Made by a program: the position numbers and the translations under genes
Assembly (NCBI RefSeq): GCF_910592395.1
Contig: NC_088318.1
Span: 11,098,349-11,162,348, forward strand
Direction of reading: 5' to 3'
Source of the DNA: Lineus longissimus
Lineage: Eukaryota; Nemertea; Pilidiophora; Heteronemertea; Lineidae
DNA length: 64,000 nt
Part shown: positions 10,769 to 23,282 of the stretch, piece by piece
Layout of the letters: every line of letters begins with the position of its first letter
How positions within the stretch are numbered: position 1 is the first letter of the stretch
The notes under the pieces: generated by a model
Told to the model about the DNA's origin: nothing
Database searches by the model: none
Seen by the model: the letters and a program-made list of their open reading frames with translations, nothing else

Positions 10769-11944
10769 ATCGTGCGGAGCTTTGATCGACGCCTGTAGGG
10801 TCGGACCGACGGGATAGAAGTCAATCAATGCTATTTCATTGTGGTTCATACTAAACTAACTTGTACCTGAACATTAAACCCCACCCAATCGGCTTGAATT
10901 GTGATGAAGAGGAATCTTTTCGACGTGAATAATTGAAGCTGATTTTTAAATGGCCCACGAGAAATTTAGAGTAAAAAAATGTTCTGTACGATTCCAGTCA
11001 GGTCCTGTGGAGTAAAGGCTCGTGACTGTTCGTAAAGTGGATTTAAATAGAAAGCACCCACTAACAATACGAACGTTTTGTAATCTCATTTTGAACTTTC
11101 ATATTGACCGTGAGGCTATTCAAAGCGGATTGTTTTTGATGAATTAGGTGATTATGTACGCCTCTGTTTGGCAAGCCCGGCTGGCCGAACAGGGTGGCTT
11201 TTTAGTGCTGTTTGGCAAGCGCCTCTCCAAACAGGACAAAAAAAGATGCCTGTTCGGCGAGCGGCTTGCCAAATAGACCCGGCCTTTATAAATATGGAGA
11301 GCAGCACCATGTATGCATACTGAACTTCCAGCGATATTGCCTCCGTTACCTCCGCCCATACTGGACGCGCGATGTAGCAATGTCAATCCATTGAGGCAAG
11401 CCTTGACATTGAGGGTCAAGGTGCGTGTATGACGCCATCACTAAAAGTATACGGGCATCCGAACTGTAGCAAGGCAGGTATGATCCGTGCTCTGAAATCA
11501 TCCACTAATTGGCAGCATGATAGTTGGATCCTTGTGATATCCTCTGCAAAACAATTTTCTCTGGGGCAAAATCACTGTGTGCGTGACGAAAAATATTAAA
11601 TCTAATTTTACATCCCAGTGCCTGGCCCCACCCATTACAGTGGTCAATATATACTTTTGCATCTAAGCCGTAGACTCCTATGCAGTCCATTTTGTCATCC
11701 TGATGGTCTTTCCTCGATGGAAGACAGGGCGAGGCTGGTCCACTGCCTCCAGAGTGTACAAAGCGTCACATCAGAGACGGGTAATCAAGAAGCTTTCGAC
11801 TTGAAACAGATGGAGCTGACATAGGCCTAGATGCCGAAAAGTCAACATTGTGCCAAGCCAAGCTTTAAAAGGCGAGATGAGCATTGAAATGCATTATCTA
11901 TCTCAAGAACTTAGGCGAAGATTCGTAGATTCGATCCGGAGACC
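10769..11944. other. Intergenic region between cysteine-rich gene B and lectin B1
   Basis: This is the equivalent of the copy A spacer but with the 2,405-2,948 segment deleted and a palindromic repeat inserted at about 11,153-11,285. No gene is recognised. Confidence 0.5.
11153..11285. mobile_element. MITE-like palindromic repeat beside the lectin B1 promoter
   Basis: The segment has alternating TTTGGCAAGC and GCTTGCC(A/G)AA arms and is nearly identical to 55,970-56,073. It replaces the stretch found directly upstream of TATAAAAA in the other lectin copies, so the copy B1 promoter region differs from its paralogues. Confidence 0.65.
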
Positions 11945-13181
11945 ATGGCAATATTGATACTTTCTGTTGGTAAGTATAATGCACACACAAGGTTTCAGTT
12001 CGCCAAGTAGTCCCAGTAAAATCTCAGAGAAGTCCTGTCTGTGGGGATTTTGGAGTTGTTATGGCAGGATGGTGGTTCATTGTTCATAGGCATATCTATA
12101 ACTTCGAAAGAGTGAAATCAATATTTTGTCCACCTTAGTGCAGAAGAGAGAACTGGCTACAGTTCGGCAGTATTCAGGGATTTTGGTTGAAAATGATTTC
12201 TCAACAATATGGCTATTTCCATGCATAACTTTAGGCTTGGGTGAGAATGAAGATCATTAAACTCAAAATAGAAGTGTTGGGAGTTGAACGAGATTCGATA
12301 TGCTTTAAACTAAAGGTGAAGTGAACTGGTTACAACGTTTTGTCTGAATTTATAGCTGGTTGAAATACTATTACTCTGGCAGCTAAACGTCGACCGGTGT
12401 AACCTGTTCTCCAAAGTTCCCCATATCATAGTGTTTCTCAGGAATTGATTGACGGGAAGAGATAAATTTATTAAAACAGATAGGACAACCAGAAAAACTA
12501 TCAGTATCTTCTTCGAGTGCTCTCGGAACAGCGGGGGCCACGCATGAAAACAGAAACTCTTGTGGACTTCCCGCCTGCGCGAAGCGTCTACCATGAAACC
12601 AGGCCTTTGATCAGATGTGATCAGGTGTAGTACACCACTGAAATTCTGTCTTTTCAGTTCTGGTCCTTATTGCCCAGTGTCGCCCTGGTAAGTGAAAGAA
12701 TCTTATTCACATCAAGAAGACATTTTTTGATCTATAGGCATAAAGGCAACGCTCCTCATGCACGCCCTCAAGTGCTCCGTTAGTTTTTGTTTTAAATTTG
12801 GAAGCAATGTTGATTTGACGATATGTGCATCTGATATTAGATTGTGGTAATTTGACATTGTATTTAAATGTAATCGATTGAAGCTGTTTGCAGACGAGTG
12901 GGATTTAATCCCAAGGATGGGGTTGTTTGGCAAATTCATAAAAAACATTAAAAAATTCATAAAAACCCTCAAACTTCCTAAGTTACAGGTTGGCCCGCAA
13001 AAATAAAACCTCCTTGTCTCACTTTTAAGAAACTGTGGACTCCTACACCGACGCATCTAATCCGGAGCACCACTATCTAATCTCTCATATCATGAGGTAC
13101 CAGAGCGATGCAAAGACGTGGCAGGCAGCTAAGGATTTCTGCCCTACAGTCGGCGATGAGTTTGTCCTAATGGATCAATAC
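11945..13181 (+). pseudogene. Lectin B1, truncated in exon 3
   Basis: Exons 1 (11945-11969) and 2 (12658-12687) are intact. Exon 3 starts at 13030 and matches the other copies through MDQY. Similarity then stops at 13,181 and LINE-derived sequence begins. Exon 4, with three of the four CTLD cysteines, is absent, and the promoter region of the next lectin copy begins at about 13,850. Read-through would add about 23 unrelated residues. It cannot form a CTLD. Confidence 0.85.
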
Positions 13182-13560
13182 GTTCAAAGGCGCTTTTACA
13201 ACATTCATAACAAAATTACAATCGAAAAAAGATGGGTCTTGAGCATCGTTTGAAATGATGCCAGGCTCTTTGCCTGCCGGACCTCAAAAGGGAGCCCATT
13301 CCACAAAACAGCTGCGGAGAATGAGAAGCAGCGCTCCCCATATTTGCTCCGGGCCCTTGGAAGTACTAGTCTATTGTCATCAGCCGACCGAAGGTCTCTT
13401 CCTGGCCTATAGATATTGACCAGGCTTGACAAGTAGCCAGGCGCTATTCCATGCACACATTTGAAAACGTGCACGAAGATTTTATAGTTCACCCTCTGCT
13501 CAACCGGCAACCAGTGAAGCTCACGTAGTACAGGGGAGATGTGTCTGCGTCCATCGCCCA
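13182..13560 (-). mobile_element. 5'-truncated LINE fragment (3' end of CR1/L2-like reverse transcriptase ORF)
   Basis: The minus-strand frame starting near 13,510 contains LPVEQRVNYKIF-like, HGIAPGYLSSL, SKYGERCFSFSA and LWNGLP motifs, typical of the carboxy-terminal end of CR1/L2/Rex-type LINE polyproteins. The preceding bases on that strand encode an HISPVLRELHW-type stretch, which is also seen at about 36,130 in the kinase gene. Only the last ~115 codons are present. The insertion interrupts lectin B1 exon 3. Confidence 0.8.
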
Positions 13561-13750
13561 GGTCGGTCGAAGGGAAAAAGCCGCAATCTCTACTTCATGG
13601 TCGATATGTTACATATCGGGAGTCAAACGTGTAATCAGACCATAAGAAATGACCAATCAGAAAGGGCAAACGCATTAAGTTAAAAGCATGTTACCTGAAT
13701 CACAATTGGCTAACCTTGATAGATATCAGATTGGCTATCGCAAATTAAAT
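13556..13750. repeat. Dispersed repeat, inverted copy at about 56,090-56,310
   Basis: Reverse-complementing this stretch gives a close match to 56,090-56,310, including TAATGCGTTxGCxCTTTCTGATTGGTCAT and TTTGACTCCCGATATGTAACATAT motifs. It lies between the LINE fragment and the next lectin copy. The class is unknown. Confidence 0.65.
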
Positions 13751-14515
13751 ATTAAACCACCTGTCTGATTCCAAAATGTATGTTTAAAGGCCTAGCACTA
13801 TCAAGTCCAAATATATAATTAAACAGTGTTTCTGGACACTGTAACATTTACATCACGTTATTTTAAGGTTCATTCTTCATATAAAAATATGGAGAGCAGC
13901 ACCATGTATGCATACTGAACTTCCAGCGGTATTGCCTCCGTTACCTCCGCCCATACTGGACGCGCGATGTACTAATGTCAATACATTGAGGGTCAAAGTG
14001 CGTGTATGACGCAATACCTAAAAGTATATGGGCATCCGAATTGTAGCAAGGGAGATCGTGCTCTGAAATCATACACTAATTGGCAGCATGATAGTTGGAT
14101 CCTTGTAAAATCCTCTGCAAAATAATTATTCTGGCAAAATCACTGTGTGCATGACGAAAAAAAAAATTAAATCTAATTTTACATCCCAGTGCCTGGCCCC
14201 GCCCATTTCACTGGTCAATATGTACTTTTGCATCTAAGCTCTAGACTCCTATGTAGACCATTTTGCCATCCTGATGGTCTTTCCTCGATGGAAGACAGGG
14301 CGAGGCTGGTCCACTGCCTCCAGAGTGTACAAAGCGTCACATCGGAGACGGGTAATCAAGAAGCTTTCGACTTGAAACAGATGGAGCTGACATAGGCCTA
14401 GATGCCGAAAAGTCAACATTGTGCCAAGCCAAGCTTTAAAAGGCGAGATGAGCATTGAAATGCATTATCTATCTCAAGGACATAGGCGAAGATTCGTAGA
14501 TTCGATCCGGAGACC

Positions 14516-16525
14516 ATGGCAATGTTAATACTTTCTCTTGGTAAGTATAATGCACACACAAGGTTTCCGGTCGCCAAGTAGTCCTAGTAAAATCTCAGAG
14601 AATTCCTGTCTGTGGGGATTTTGGACTTGTTATGGCAGGATGGTGGTTCATTGTTCATAGGCATATCTATAACTTCGAAAGAGTGAAATCAATATTTTGT
14701 CCACCTTAGTGCAGAAGAGAGAACTGGCTACATTTCGGCAGTATTCAGGGACTTTCGTTCAAAATGATTTCTCAACAATATGGCTATTTCCATGCATAAC
14801 TTTAGGCTTGGGTGAGAATGAAGATAATTAAACTCAAAATAGAAGTGTTGGGAGTTGAACGAGATTCGATATGCTTTAAACTAAAGGTGTAGTGAACTGG
14901 TTACAACGTTTTGTCTGAATTTATAGCTGGTTGAAATACTATTACTCTGGCAGCTAAACGTCGACCAGAGTAACCTGTTCTCTAAAGTTCCCCATATCAT
15001 AGTGTTTCTCAGCAATTGATTGACGGGAAGAGATAAAATTATTAACGCAGATGGGACAACCCGAAAAACTATCAGTATCTTCTCCGAGTGCTCTCGGAAC
15101 AGCGGGGGCCACGCATGAAAACAGAAACTCTTGTGGACTTCCCGCCCGCGCGAAGCGTCTACCATTAACCACGCCTTTGATCAGATGTGATCAGATGTGG
15201 TACACCACTGAAATTCTGTCTTTTCAGTTCTGGTCCTTATTGCCCAGTGTCGCCCTGGTAAGTGAAAAAATCTTGTTTACATGAGAAGACATTTTTTGAT
15301 CTATAGGCATAAAGGCAACGCTCCTCATGCATGTCCTCAAGTGCTCCGTTAGTTTTTGTTTTAAATTTGGAAGCAATGCTGATTTGACGATATGTGCATC
15401 TGATATTAGATTGTGGTAATTTGACATTGTATTTAAATGTAAACGATTGAAGCTGTTTGTAGACGAGTGGGATTTAATCCCAATGTTTGGGTTGTTTGGC
15501 AAATTCATAAAAAACCTCAACCATCCTAAGTTACAGGTTGGCCCGCAAAAATAAAACTTTCTTGTCTCATTTTTAAGAAACTGTGGACTCCTACACCAAC
15601 ATATCGAATCCGGAGCACCACTATCTAATCTCTCATATCATGAGGTACCAGAGCGATGCAAAGACGTGGCAGGCAGCTAAGGATTTCTGCCCTACAGTCG
15701 GCGATGAGTTTGTCCTAATGGATCAATACTGGCCGTGGACTGCCAAGGTCATGTGGGAAGAAGAAGTGTAAGTACACATGGCTTCAAAGCCATATAATCA
15801 TCGGCGAAGTTCAGAAATTTCCAAAAATCCGTTGAATTCGAGAGTTAATAAAAATGAACCGTTCCTGCTTCTTAACAGATTTTTCTTCCTTGACAGACCG
15901 TGCCGGGCAGGACTGACTGAGCTGTTTCTTGTGGCCAGCTCAGTCTAACAGCAATGATATGTTTTAAAGGGACAACTTGCACCTTGGATTAACCTGCATG
16001 ACCAAGAGGATAGTACGTCCAATTGCCACCGTGTACCGCCACGTGTTCTGTGACATGAATGCTGATCTAAAACAATCATTTTCGTCAGTGTTGCCAGGCA
16101 GTTTTGGTCACGGCATTTGCATTTCAGGCAGGCCTTTGGTTACACAATTCAATGATTTTTCAATTATCCTGTTTGGTCCTGGTCCTGCTGGAAGCCAGTA
16201 TTGATAAAAAACCCGAATCTCCTGCCGAGGTTGTTCCTTTCAGATCGGCGGCAAGTGACATTTGATGCATTGATGATGTGATCATAACTAGATTTTGATT
16301 AATGCAAAAACCTTTCCTGTGATCATAGTTTTATCATTTAGGGATTGGATGCACCGGCATAATTTTTCTTGTTCTTTCAGACCTGCTGGTGTGGATAAGA
16401 TTTGGGCCCGCAATGAATGCACCTATTACAAAAGGAATGATCAGTCTACCTACCCAGATGAGCTGTGCAATTCCGTTAGACCGTTCGTCTGTGTGAAGAC
16501 AACCCATGTTGAAGTGCCTGTTTAA
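14516..16525 (+). CDS. Short secreted C-type-lectin-like protein, copy B2
   Basis: Exons 14516-14540, 15228-15257, 15578-15767 and 16381-16525 keep the phases of copy A and encode 129 residues. The acceptor of exon 3 is AAG, as in B1 and C, where A has CAG. Exon 3 reads MDQYWPWTAKVMWEEEV and exon 4 reads KIWARNEC. A change in the last codons (GTT AAA to GTT TAA) removes four residues, leaving the four CTLD cysteines intact. All splice sites are usable, so a secreted product is plausible. It sits only about 0.7 kb after the LINE fragment that truncates B1. Confidence 0.7.
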
Positions 16526-18405
16526 GACTTCAGTTGAGCAATAAAAGATGATTGACTATTTCTGTTGTTGTTACATTATCACTTTCGCCTGAAGAGCGGT
16601 AAAGCTTAGAGGAAACCCATCTTGACTAACGAGGTTTTAGTACAATAGCTGGAAGTACATGTAGTTCGAGAGAGCTTGAAAAACGCAAGCCCTTCGCCCT
16701 GGTCACAGGTAAGCTTAAAACAATTGAATATTAATAACAAAATCAACTTCCTTGGACATCACTGATAGCCTGTGTCCTGGCAAAGTCAAAGACCAACACA
16801 AGAAGGCACAGTGTCACACGCATGATCTCGAAGTAAAGCTCAAAGCCGTTTTGGCCACCGGCAACTTTTAATGGTTTTCATAGATATGAGAGGAGCTGGT
16901 TCATCAACTGATATAAAGAAATCAAGCTAATGACCCTGAGATCATGCAGTATGTTTTGCATGACTAAGAAGTTTAGAAACTGAAGATCTATAGTTAGACT
17001 TAAGGAATCTGATTTTCTAGTGCGTCAGTTGGTCTTATCTGGAATGATTTGTTAGAGAAGCGGACATGACCGGTAAACAGCCATACATCACAAGTTATCT
17101 TCCAAGACTGAGCCCTGTTTGAAGCACAGCGGAGGACGACCTCGCCGCGCATAGAGAGAAGAAACTTACTGAAGGCCACACAGCCCGAAATGTGACATCC
17201 ACCGACCTAAAAACTTGATGGTGTCGTCGAACGCTAGAACAATAAGAAGCTAGAGGGTCATCCTGAGATTCAGGTATTTGATACTCCTACGTCATGTACA
17301 AATTATAGAGATGTGGAGTATATTGAACACCACTGTTGCCAGGGTGCTTGAGGAGAAGAAGTTCAAAATTGCGGGCAGATGCCCGGTCCAATCCATCCTC
17401 CTTGCGCATGACAGGAGTTATATTTTTCAATGATCGAATATCGTGTCTCCTTTGGAGAACGCGATCCAGTCATTTCGATAGGTCCTCTAGTCGTAGATGA
17501 GGTACCGCATTCGTCGCATTATTGGTGGGTCAGTGACCTGGAAGCGACTATTAATGACCCACTGACTGAATAAAGATCTAGGCAACTCATTGTCGCATCA
17601 CGTCCGTGTGTTTTATCTGCCGGAGTAATCAATACCGAAGATAGCGCTGCGTCTTATGTGTCTCTAGTCCTCGATGGCCGCCATAACTGTCTTCCGCAGC
17701 TGCTGTATTTTTAGACCTATAATTTTACCTAAGTATCTTATGATGTATTTACCAAAAAGCACACTAATTATGGACAGAGTTTGAGGTGTAGTGGAACGTT
17801 TTAAAATCCACTCAATGAGACCTAACTATCATGTGGAAGGGAAGGATATCTCAATTTGTCCAGTGCTGAGGTAAATGGAGTCCCTTCTTGAAACTTAGCC
17901 CAACCTATTGTTGAATTAGGAATAGTGATTATGGCTAAAGCACGGATGCATCATCCTGACAATGACAATACAGCTTAAATATTTGTAATTGAATTTAAAC
18001 ATTTCAAATTGCATCAATTCGTACGTCCAACGGCTCACTGTGATTTTAGGGGACAACTTGAGTGTGGGATATATTTAGGAGACCAGGAGGATAATGTGCC
18101 AATTCGCCTCAATGCACCTCTGTAGTAACAAACTAAATGCTGATTACTAATGATGATGATGATCGCAATTGTTGTGAGGTGGTTTTGGACATGTCTTGCA
18201 AATTTTAGATAGGCCGAATAGCAGCATTGCCGTTGTGTAGACATATATATGCAGGTACTACATGTATGCAAAGTTCCAGCTAATTCGTATGCATACTGAA
18301 CTATGGCATTGTGTATGACTGCATTTCTATTTGCCTGGACCACCAGTAATTACAAACGGCCTAGAAATTTAAAACATCACTACATACGGAAATCTCAAGT
18401 GCCGG
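16526..18405. other. Spacer of duplication unit B
   Basis: It aligns with copy A 5,832-8,590, except that about 0.9 kb, including the orphan kinase exon 1, is absent: the sequence passes from TAGCTGGAAGTA directly to GAGAGCTTGAAAAACGC near 16,670. The minus-strand signal-like frame (16,743-16,823) is conserved. No other gene is recognised. Confidence 0.5.
16743..16823 (-). CDS. Possible signal-peptide exon, copy B
   Basis: Equivalent of 6,919-6,999, starting MRVTLCLLVLVFDFARTQ, with the same length and frame. One substitution places Asp inside the hydrophobic core (G to D), which would weaken it as a signal. The donor-like GT before the stop remains but its context is worse. Confidence 0.25.
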   Translation of the reverse strand: MRVTLCLLVLVFDFARTQAISDVQGS

Positions 18406-18577
18406 TGTAACATCTGTGGTTGTTTCCCATGTGTCAGTGTTTCCAAACAATAGGCAGCTAGAGAGACCATGACTTTCAATAGGGGGGATACACAGAAAAA
18501 CTCGTCAATCTATTTTTGAGCGTTCCCAAACAATGAGGGGAAACACTCAAAAACAGAAAAAACTCAAAAACATTACA
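18406..18577. mobile_element. 172-bp MITE insertion in spacer B
   Basis: The paralogous copy A site reads GTGCCGGCAACC near 8,590. In copy B the CCGG is duplicated (18402-18405 and 18578-18581) around an insert beginning TGTAAC and ending TTACA. A related but diverged sequence (GTCAGTGTTTC, GAGAGACCA, CTTTCAATA) occurs at about 60,395-60,510. Confidence 0.65.
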
Positions 18578-18718
18578 CCGGCAACCAGGTGCGATTTGGT
18601 TACAATGAATATCATAAATGTATACATGATGTAACACCAAACATGGACAAATGTCCGTTCCCAGATGGTACTTGTATGATGAAGATAAGATTCTGGCCCA
18701 CAAAGATAGGCCTTCATC

Positions 18719-19656
18719 CAAGGAGGATACCGCGGTGACGTCACGGCTTTTCCAAGATGGCGCTGCATATTGTAAACAAACTCGATCCACGGCCAAGGGA
18801 AAATCAAGTCATCAATATAAAGTTAGATTTTTCGCATCAAATCAGAGTTATTAGTACTTTTCTGCTATGAAATAAGTCTTCAGACAATAAGTTATCATTT
18901 GAATAATGAAAAGTGCTGTTTTGATGGGGGAAAATAGGGTTTTTAGAACCAAACAGCCGGGCACCGATCTTCCAAAATTAGCGATGGTTTCAAAACAGTC
19001 TCCCAGATATGGGGCAATCTCTTCATTATCATAATGGGATTTGGAGGCATGTTTACAGATTTTACAAGTTCGAGACCTGTAGGACCTAAAACTCGCATAG
19101 ATCGGCCCTCTATTTGTCGAGTTAGCGCCCATGTAAGATCATGCATTTTCGGACACTAGAACGAAATCTTCCTGCGGATATCGCCGTTTCAGTGATGATT
19201 TAAGGAGAAATTGACTGTTCTTAGAGTTGTATGGGACAGAAATGAGTTCATACTTCATGAATACATGAATATATCATGATATGGGCGGGCTTCTTAGTCA
19301 AAACAATAACAAACTCAACTGCATCTCTACCGTGTATCGCGTAGTGCATTGCCTAGTGTATTTCGTAGTGTATTTTAGCGGAGACATTATTTCCGCACTT
19401 TGGCCACGCCAAACGTCTTTTTTATTTGTGGAAGTTAATCTGCTCTGTAAATTTTATTTTACACCGGAAGAATCCATACTAGGTATTGCAATATTTCATG
19501 TCTATTGGTGTTTTTGTGTACAGGAGCGCACCAGACAGTGAGACGTGGAGATGTGTTCAGCGCTGGTGCTGTCAGTAGACTGATTCTGATTGGCCATAGC
19601 GATCAGTAATATGGGTCGTGATCACGTGATATGACGTCACCGCGGTATCCTCCTTG
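18719..19656. mobile_element. 938-bp DNA transposon with perfect 25-bp inverted ends and 9-bp target duplication
   Basis: The ends are exact inverted repeats beginning CAAGGAGGATACCGCGGTGA. GCCTTCATC flanks both sides (18710-18718 and 19657-19665), while copy A has it once near 8,722. No transposase motifs are seen in the short internal frames, so it is non-autonomous. A 9-bp duplication fits Mutator-like elements, but the superfamily is inferred. Confidence 0.8.
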
Positions 19657-20118
19657 GCCTTCATCAGTCTGTTTGCCTTCTCCTTCCCACCCATTATATA
19701 CCACTAGCATATACCCATGGAGCGGGCAAAGTTGAAATGTAATATACATTAGTTAAATGGGCACGATGATTGAGCACATTAAATTTCTAACGTTACTGAA
19801 GTTTTATTAAAGGTTAAACACGAAATTACCTGCATTAAGGGACTTATTGCTGCTATCTACATGCAACCCCCAATAGATTGATTGGAGTATGCTATTTTGC
19901 ACAATGCATTGAGACCAGTGACAGCAGGTCCTGTTCCAAATAAGGCCCTCACATATTAGGCATATCACCTACCCACTCCCGTACCCAATGCCACTGTCGG
20001 ACCAAAGCCAGGCGCATGGAGAGATGCAGAACGCAATTCAAACTGACAACATCAGTCAGTAAAGAATAAATCAAAGAGCAAGCGCTGGCCACTGTACATA
20101 TTTTGTCCATCCTGGCAT

Positions 20119-22312
20119 CTATATCATAATACTATAAGGCGGCTCGCTAAAGTGCCATTTGGGGGTCGTGTTTCGTCTCGAAATTTTGCACGTTTGCAGG
20201 TGATATGTTATCCTGATGCAACGTCATGTTTATTTTCGGAAATTTACTTCAGCGGAGCAGTAATGAGGGATTTTTAATCGGACACGGTCAATTCTCCTTA
20301 TCACTCACGGAAGCCAAGCCATTGCTGTTCAGTTATGCAGGGGATTAATGAATCACCTGCACTCCCTGTGGGGTGACTAACACTACCTGTTGAACGGCTG
20401 GCTGTAGGGGGATGATTGGAACAGCCTGTACACGTGTTGACCTGCTGAACCAAGGTTAATGTTATTTTCAATCCACGATTGTAGGTCACCTGATCTTCGA
20501 GATTTCGCGGGAAAGAAATTGTAAACAAACGCATGTGTGCAGTTCAAATGTAAACAAAAATGTATTTTGATACTTTTGGTTGCTGGACTTGGGTTTTCCC
20601 GCAGTAAGGAGCTGGGGTCAAATTGATGGTCTATCGTATATTGGTACTGTATTAGCCAGAGCTAGCCCTTGATTATGAAGGGATTTTCAAATTAAAGGTT
20701 ACAATGGTATGTTAATGTGCTCACCACAGCTTTCAAAACTTGATGTATCTGAAGAGGCACTCTGAACTTGGCATGGCCTTATCAAGGAGCTGCTCACGGT
20801 GTTGAACTTCTAGCTTGCCTGTCGACTAAGTGCCTTGCCCGAGATCATGCTACATGTAGGAGGAGCACGCATTTTAAAGTTTTAGTAGTGATAGTGCAAT
20901 TGGTCCGAGCCATTTGGAGGCCGACATGTGAAGGCCTATCTGGGTTCTCCTTCATCTCCGTATAAAAAGGGGCATATTGCTGACTAAGGAACGAGGTATA
21001 TTCACATTGCCTCATCATCTCATTCGGACCAATTGATTTACTTTTATATGCACGCATACAGCACGCCACAGGGTCCGAGTCTGTGGACAAATGGTTGGTT
21101 TAATTTGTCTATTCGATATTGCTCCTTTGATATTGCATTATATTTTCATTGCAATTCAATCTATTCAAGGTATAGCCCATTTGAACCTGCCTGCGCCACG
21201 GGTACAATGCTAGTCTATATCATAATACTATAAGGCGGCTCGCTAAAGTGCCATTTGGGGGTCGTGTTTCGTCTCGAAATTTTGCACGTTTGCAGGTGAT
21301 ATGTTATCCTGATGCAACGTCATGTTTATTTTCGGAAATTTACTTCAGCGGAGCAGTAATGAGGGATTTTTAATCGGACACGGTCAATTCTCCTTATCAC
21401 TCACGGAAGCCAAGCCATTGCTGTTCAGTTATGCAGGGGATTAATGAATCACCTGCACTCCCTGTGCGGTGACTAACACTACCTGTTGAACGGTTGGCTG
21501 TAGGAGGATGATTGGAACAGCCTGTACACGTGTTGACCTGCTGAACCAAGGTTAATGTTATTTTCAATCCACGATTGTAGGTCACCTGATCTTCGAGATT
21601 TCGCGGGAAAGAAATTGTAAACAAACGCATGTGTGCAGTTCAAATGTAAACAAAAATGTATTTTGATACTTTTGGTTGCTGGACTTGGGTTTTCCCGCAG
21701 TAAGGAGCTGGGGTCAAATTGATGGTCTGTCGTATATTGGTACTGTATTAGCCAGAGCTAGCCCCTGATTATGAAGGGATTTTCAAATTAAGGTTACAAT
21801 GGTATGTTTATGTGCTCACCACAGCTTTCAAAACTTGATGTATCTGAAGAGGCACTCTGAACTTGGCATGGCCTTATCGAGGAGCTGCTCACGGTGCTGA
21901 ACTTCTAGCTTGCCTGTCGACTAAGTAGTGCCTTGCCCGAGATCATGCTACATGTAGGAGGAGCACGCATTTTAAAGTTTTAGTAGTGATAGTGCAATTG
22001 GTCCGAGCCATTTGGAGGCCGACATGTGAAGGCCTATCTGGGTTCTCCTTCATCTCCGTATAAAAAGGGGCATATTGCTGACTAAGGAACGAGGTATATT
22101 CACATTGCCTCATCATCTCATTCGGACCAATTGATTTACTTTTATATGCACGCATACAGCACGCCACAGGGTCCGAGTCTGTGGACAAATGGTTGGTTTA
22201 ATTTGTCTCTTCGATATTGCTCCTTTGATATTGCATTATATTTTCATTGCAATTCAATCTATTCAAGGTATAGCCCATTTGAACCTGCCTGCGCCACGGG
22301 TACAATGCTAGT
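20119..22312. repeat. Two-copy tandem duplication of a 1,096-bp unit
   Basis: The unit beginning CTATATCATAATACTATAAG starts at 20,119 and again at 21,215; the second copy ends at about 22,312 after GGTACAATGCTAGT. The copies differ at only scattered positions, so the duplication is recent. Each contains TATAAAAAGGGGC and matching short open frames of no recognised family. Confidence 0.85.
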
Positions 22313-22981
22313 TACTATATAAAACCCTTATCAGTGACGGTGCATTTCCCATCTCAACTTGTAGACTCTCGCCGATACCCAATGGCCATAATACCCAATA
22401 TCTTCCGCGGTTTGGGTCCGGCCTGATCAATTCTGCCGCATCATTAGGATGTGTATAAACTAGCGATACAAGTGCTAGATACTGTCGCAATTCCCTCGGC
22501 CAATTTATGAGGACATTACACAATTATTGAAGGCGTCGAAAAGGATGTAAAACCTTACTCTTTTTTCCGGGTCGCATCGAACTACACATAAGATGATACT
22601 GACGTCAATCATCCATAAACCCCATTGATTTTTCATTGCAGTTATTATACAATGACCACGACGACGGAGTCAACATATTATGTTCCTTTTTTTCCAAGCA
22701 GCGACTCCGCTTGTTTTTCTTGTTATAGTTTTGGACTCGCATGTACTCTACACGTTGTCGTCAGATTTCCTCAGTCAGCAGTTCAAATACAGGTCTCCTA
22801 CACTATTTTAGGGAGACTTTCAACGACTTGTAACTGTTTATTGATACCCTGACTGCATGTTCCGGTAGGCCACTCTGCAGAATTTGCCTTATCACTCAGG
22901 TCAGTGTTTCTCGAATAGAACTAAAATAGAACACAGGCTAATCATTAATCTCCCTGCTAATACCCTGCACCATGGACCAGG

Positions 22982-23248
22982 TTGTATAGCACTACATACG
23001 TGCTGGAAGCTAATACTGATGTGGCAGGGAGAATATGCGTGAAGTTTGTGTATGCTTTTGAGAATGAGCGGAGCTCTCCAGTCGACGTGCTCTCTGAAAA
23101 GTTGTTATTTATTCTAAAACCACGAAGATATTCGACGTATGACACCCTCAGTGACACTCTTACGTATGATCCAGACCTACGAAGCCAAAGGTTGCAAGAA
23201 TTCGACGCATTTCCAAGGCCCAATTTTGAAACAAAAATTACCTCCTAA
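22982..23248 (+). other. Unassigned open reading frame in the insertion
   Basis: An uninterrupted frame of about 85 codons ends at TAA. It has balanced composition (for example VLEANTDVAGRICVKFVYAF) and no internal ATG near its start; its first codon is TTG. No splice acceptor is evident just before it. It could be the tail of a captured or degraded coding exon, or chance. No family is recognised. Confidence 0.2.
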
Positions 23249-23282
23249 ATAGCGGCCACAACGCGCATTATAGTATAGATAG

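Larger units (their letters stand above)
19704..23282. mobile_element. About 3.58-kb insertion relative to unit A, containing a tandem duplication
   Basis: Copy A reads TATATACCATGCTGACGTG across 8,755-8,773. Here the same flanks are separated by 3.58 kb. The ends are weakly similar as inverted repeats (CTAGCATATAC and GTATAGATAG). No target duplication is clear. Inside is a two-copy 1,096-bp tandem repeat followed by about 0.97 kb of single-copy sequence. No transposase is recognised. Confidence 0.5.
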
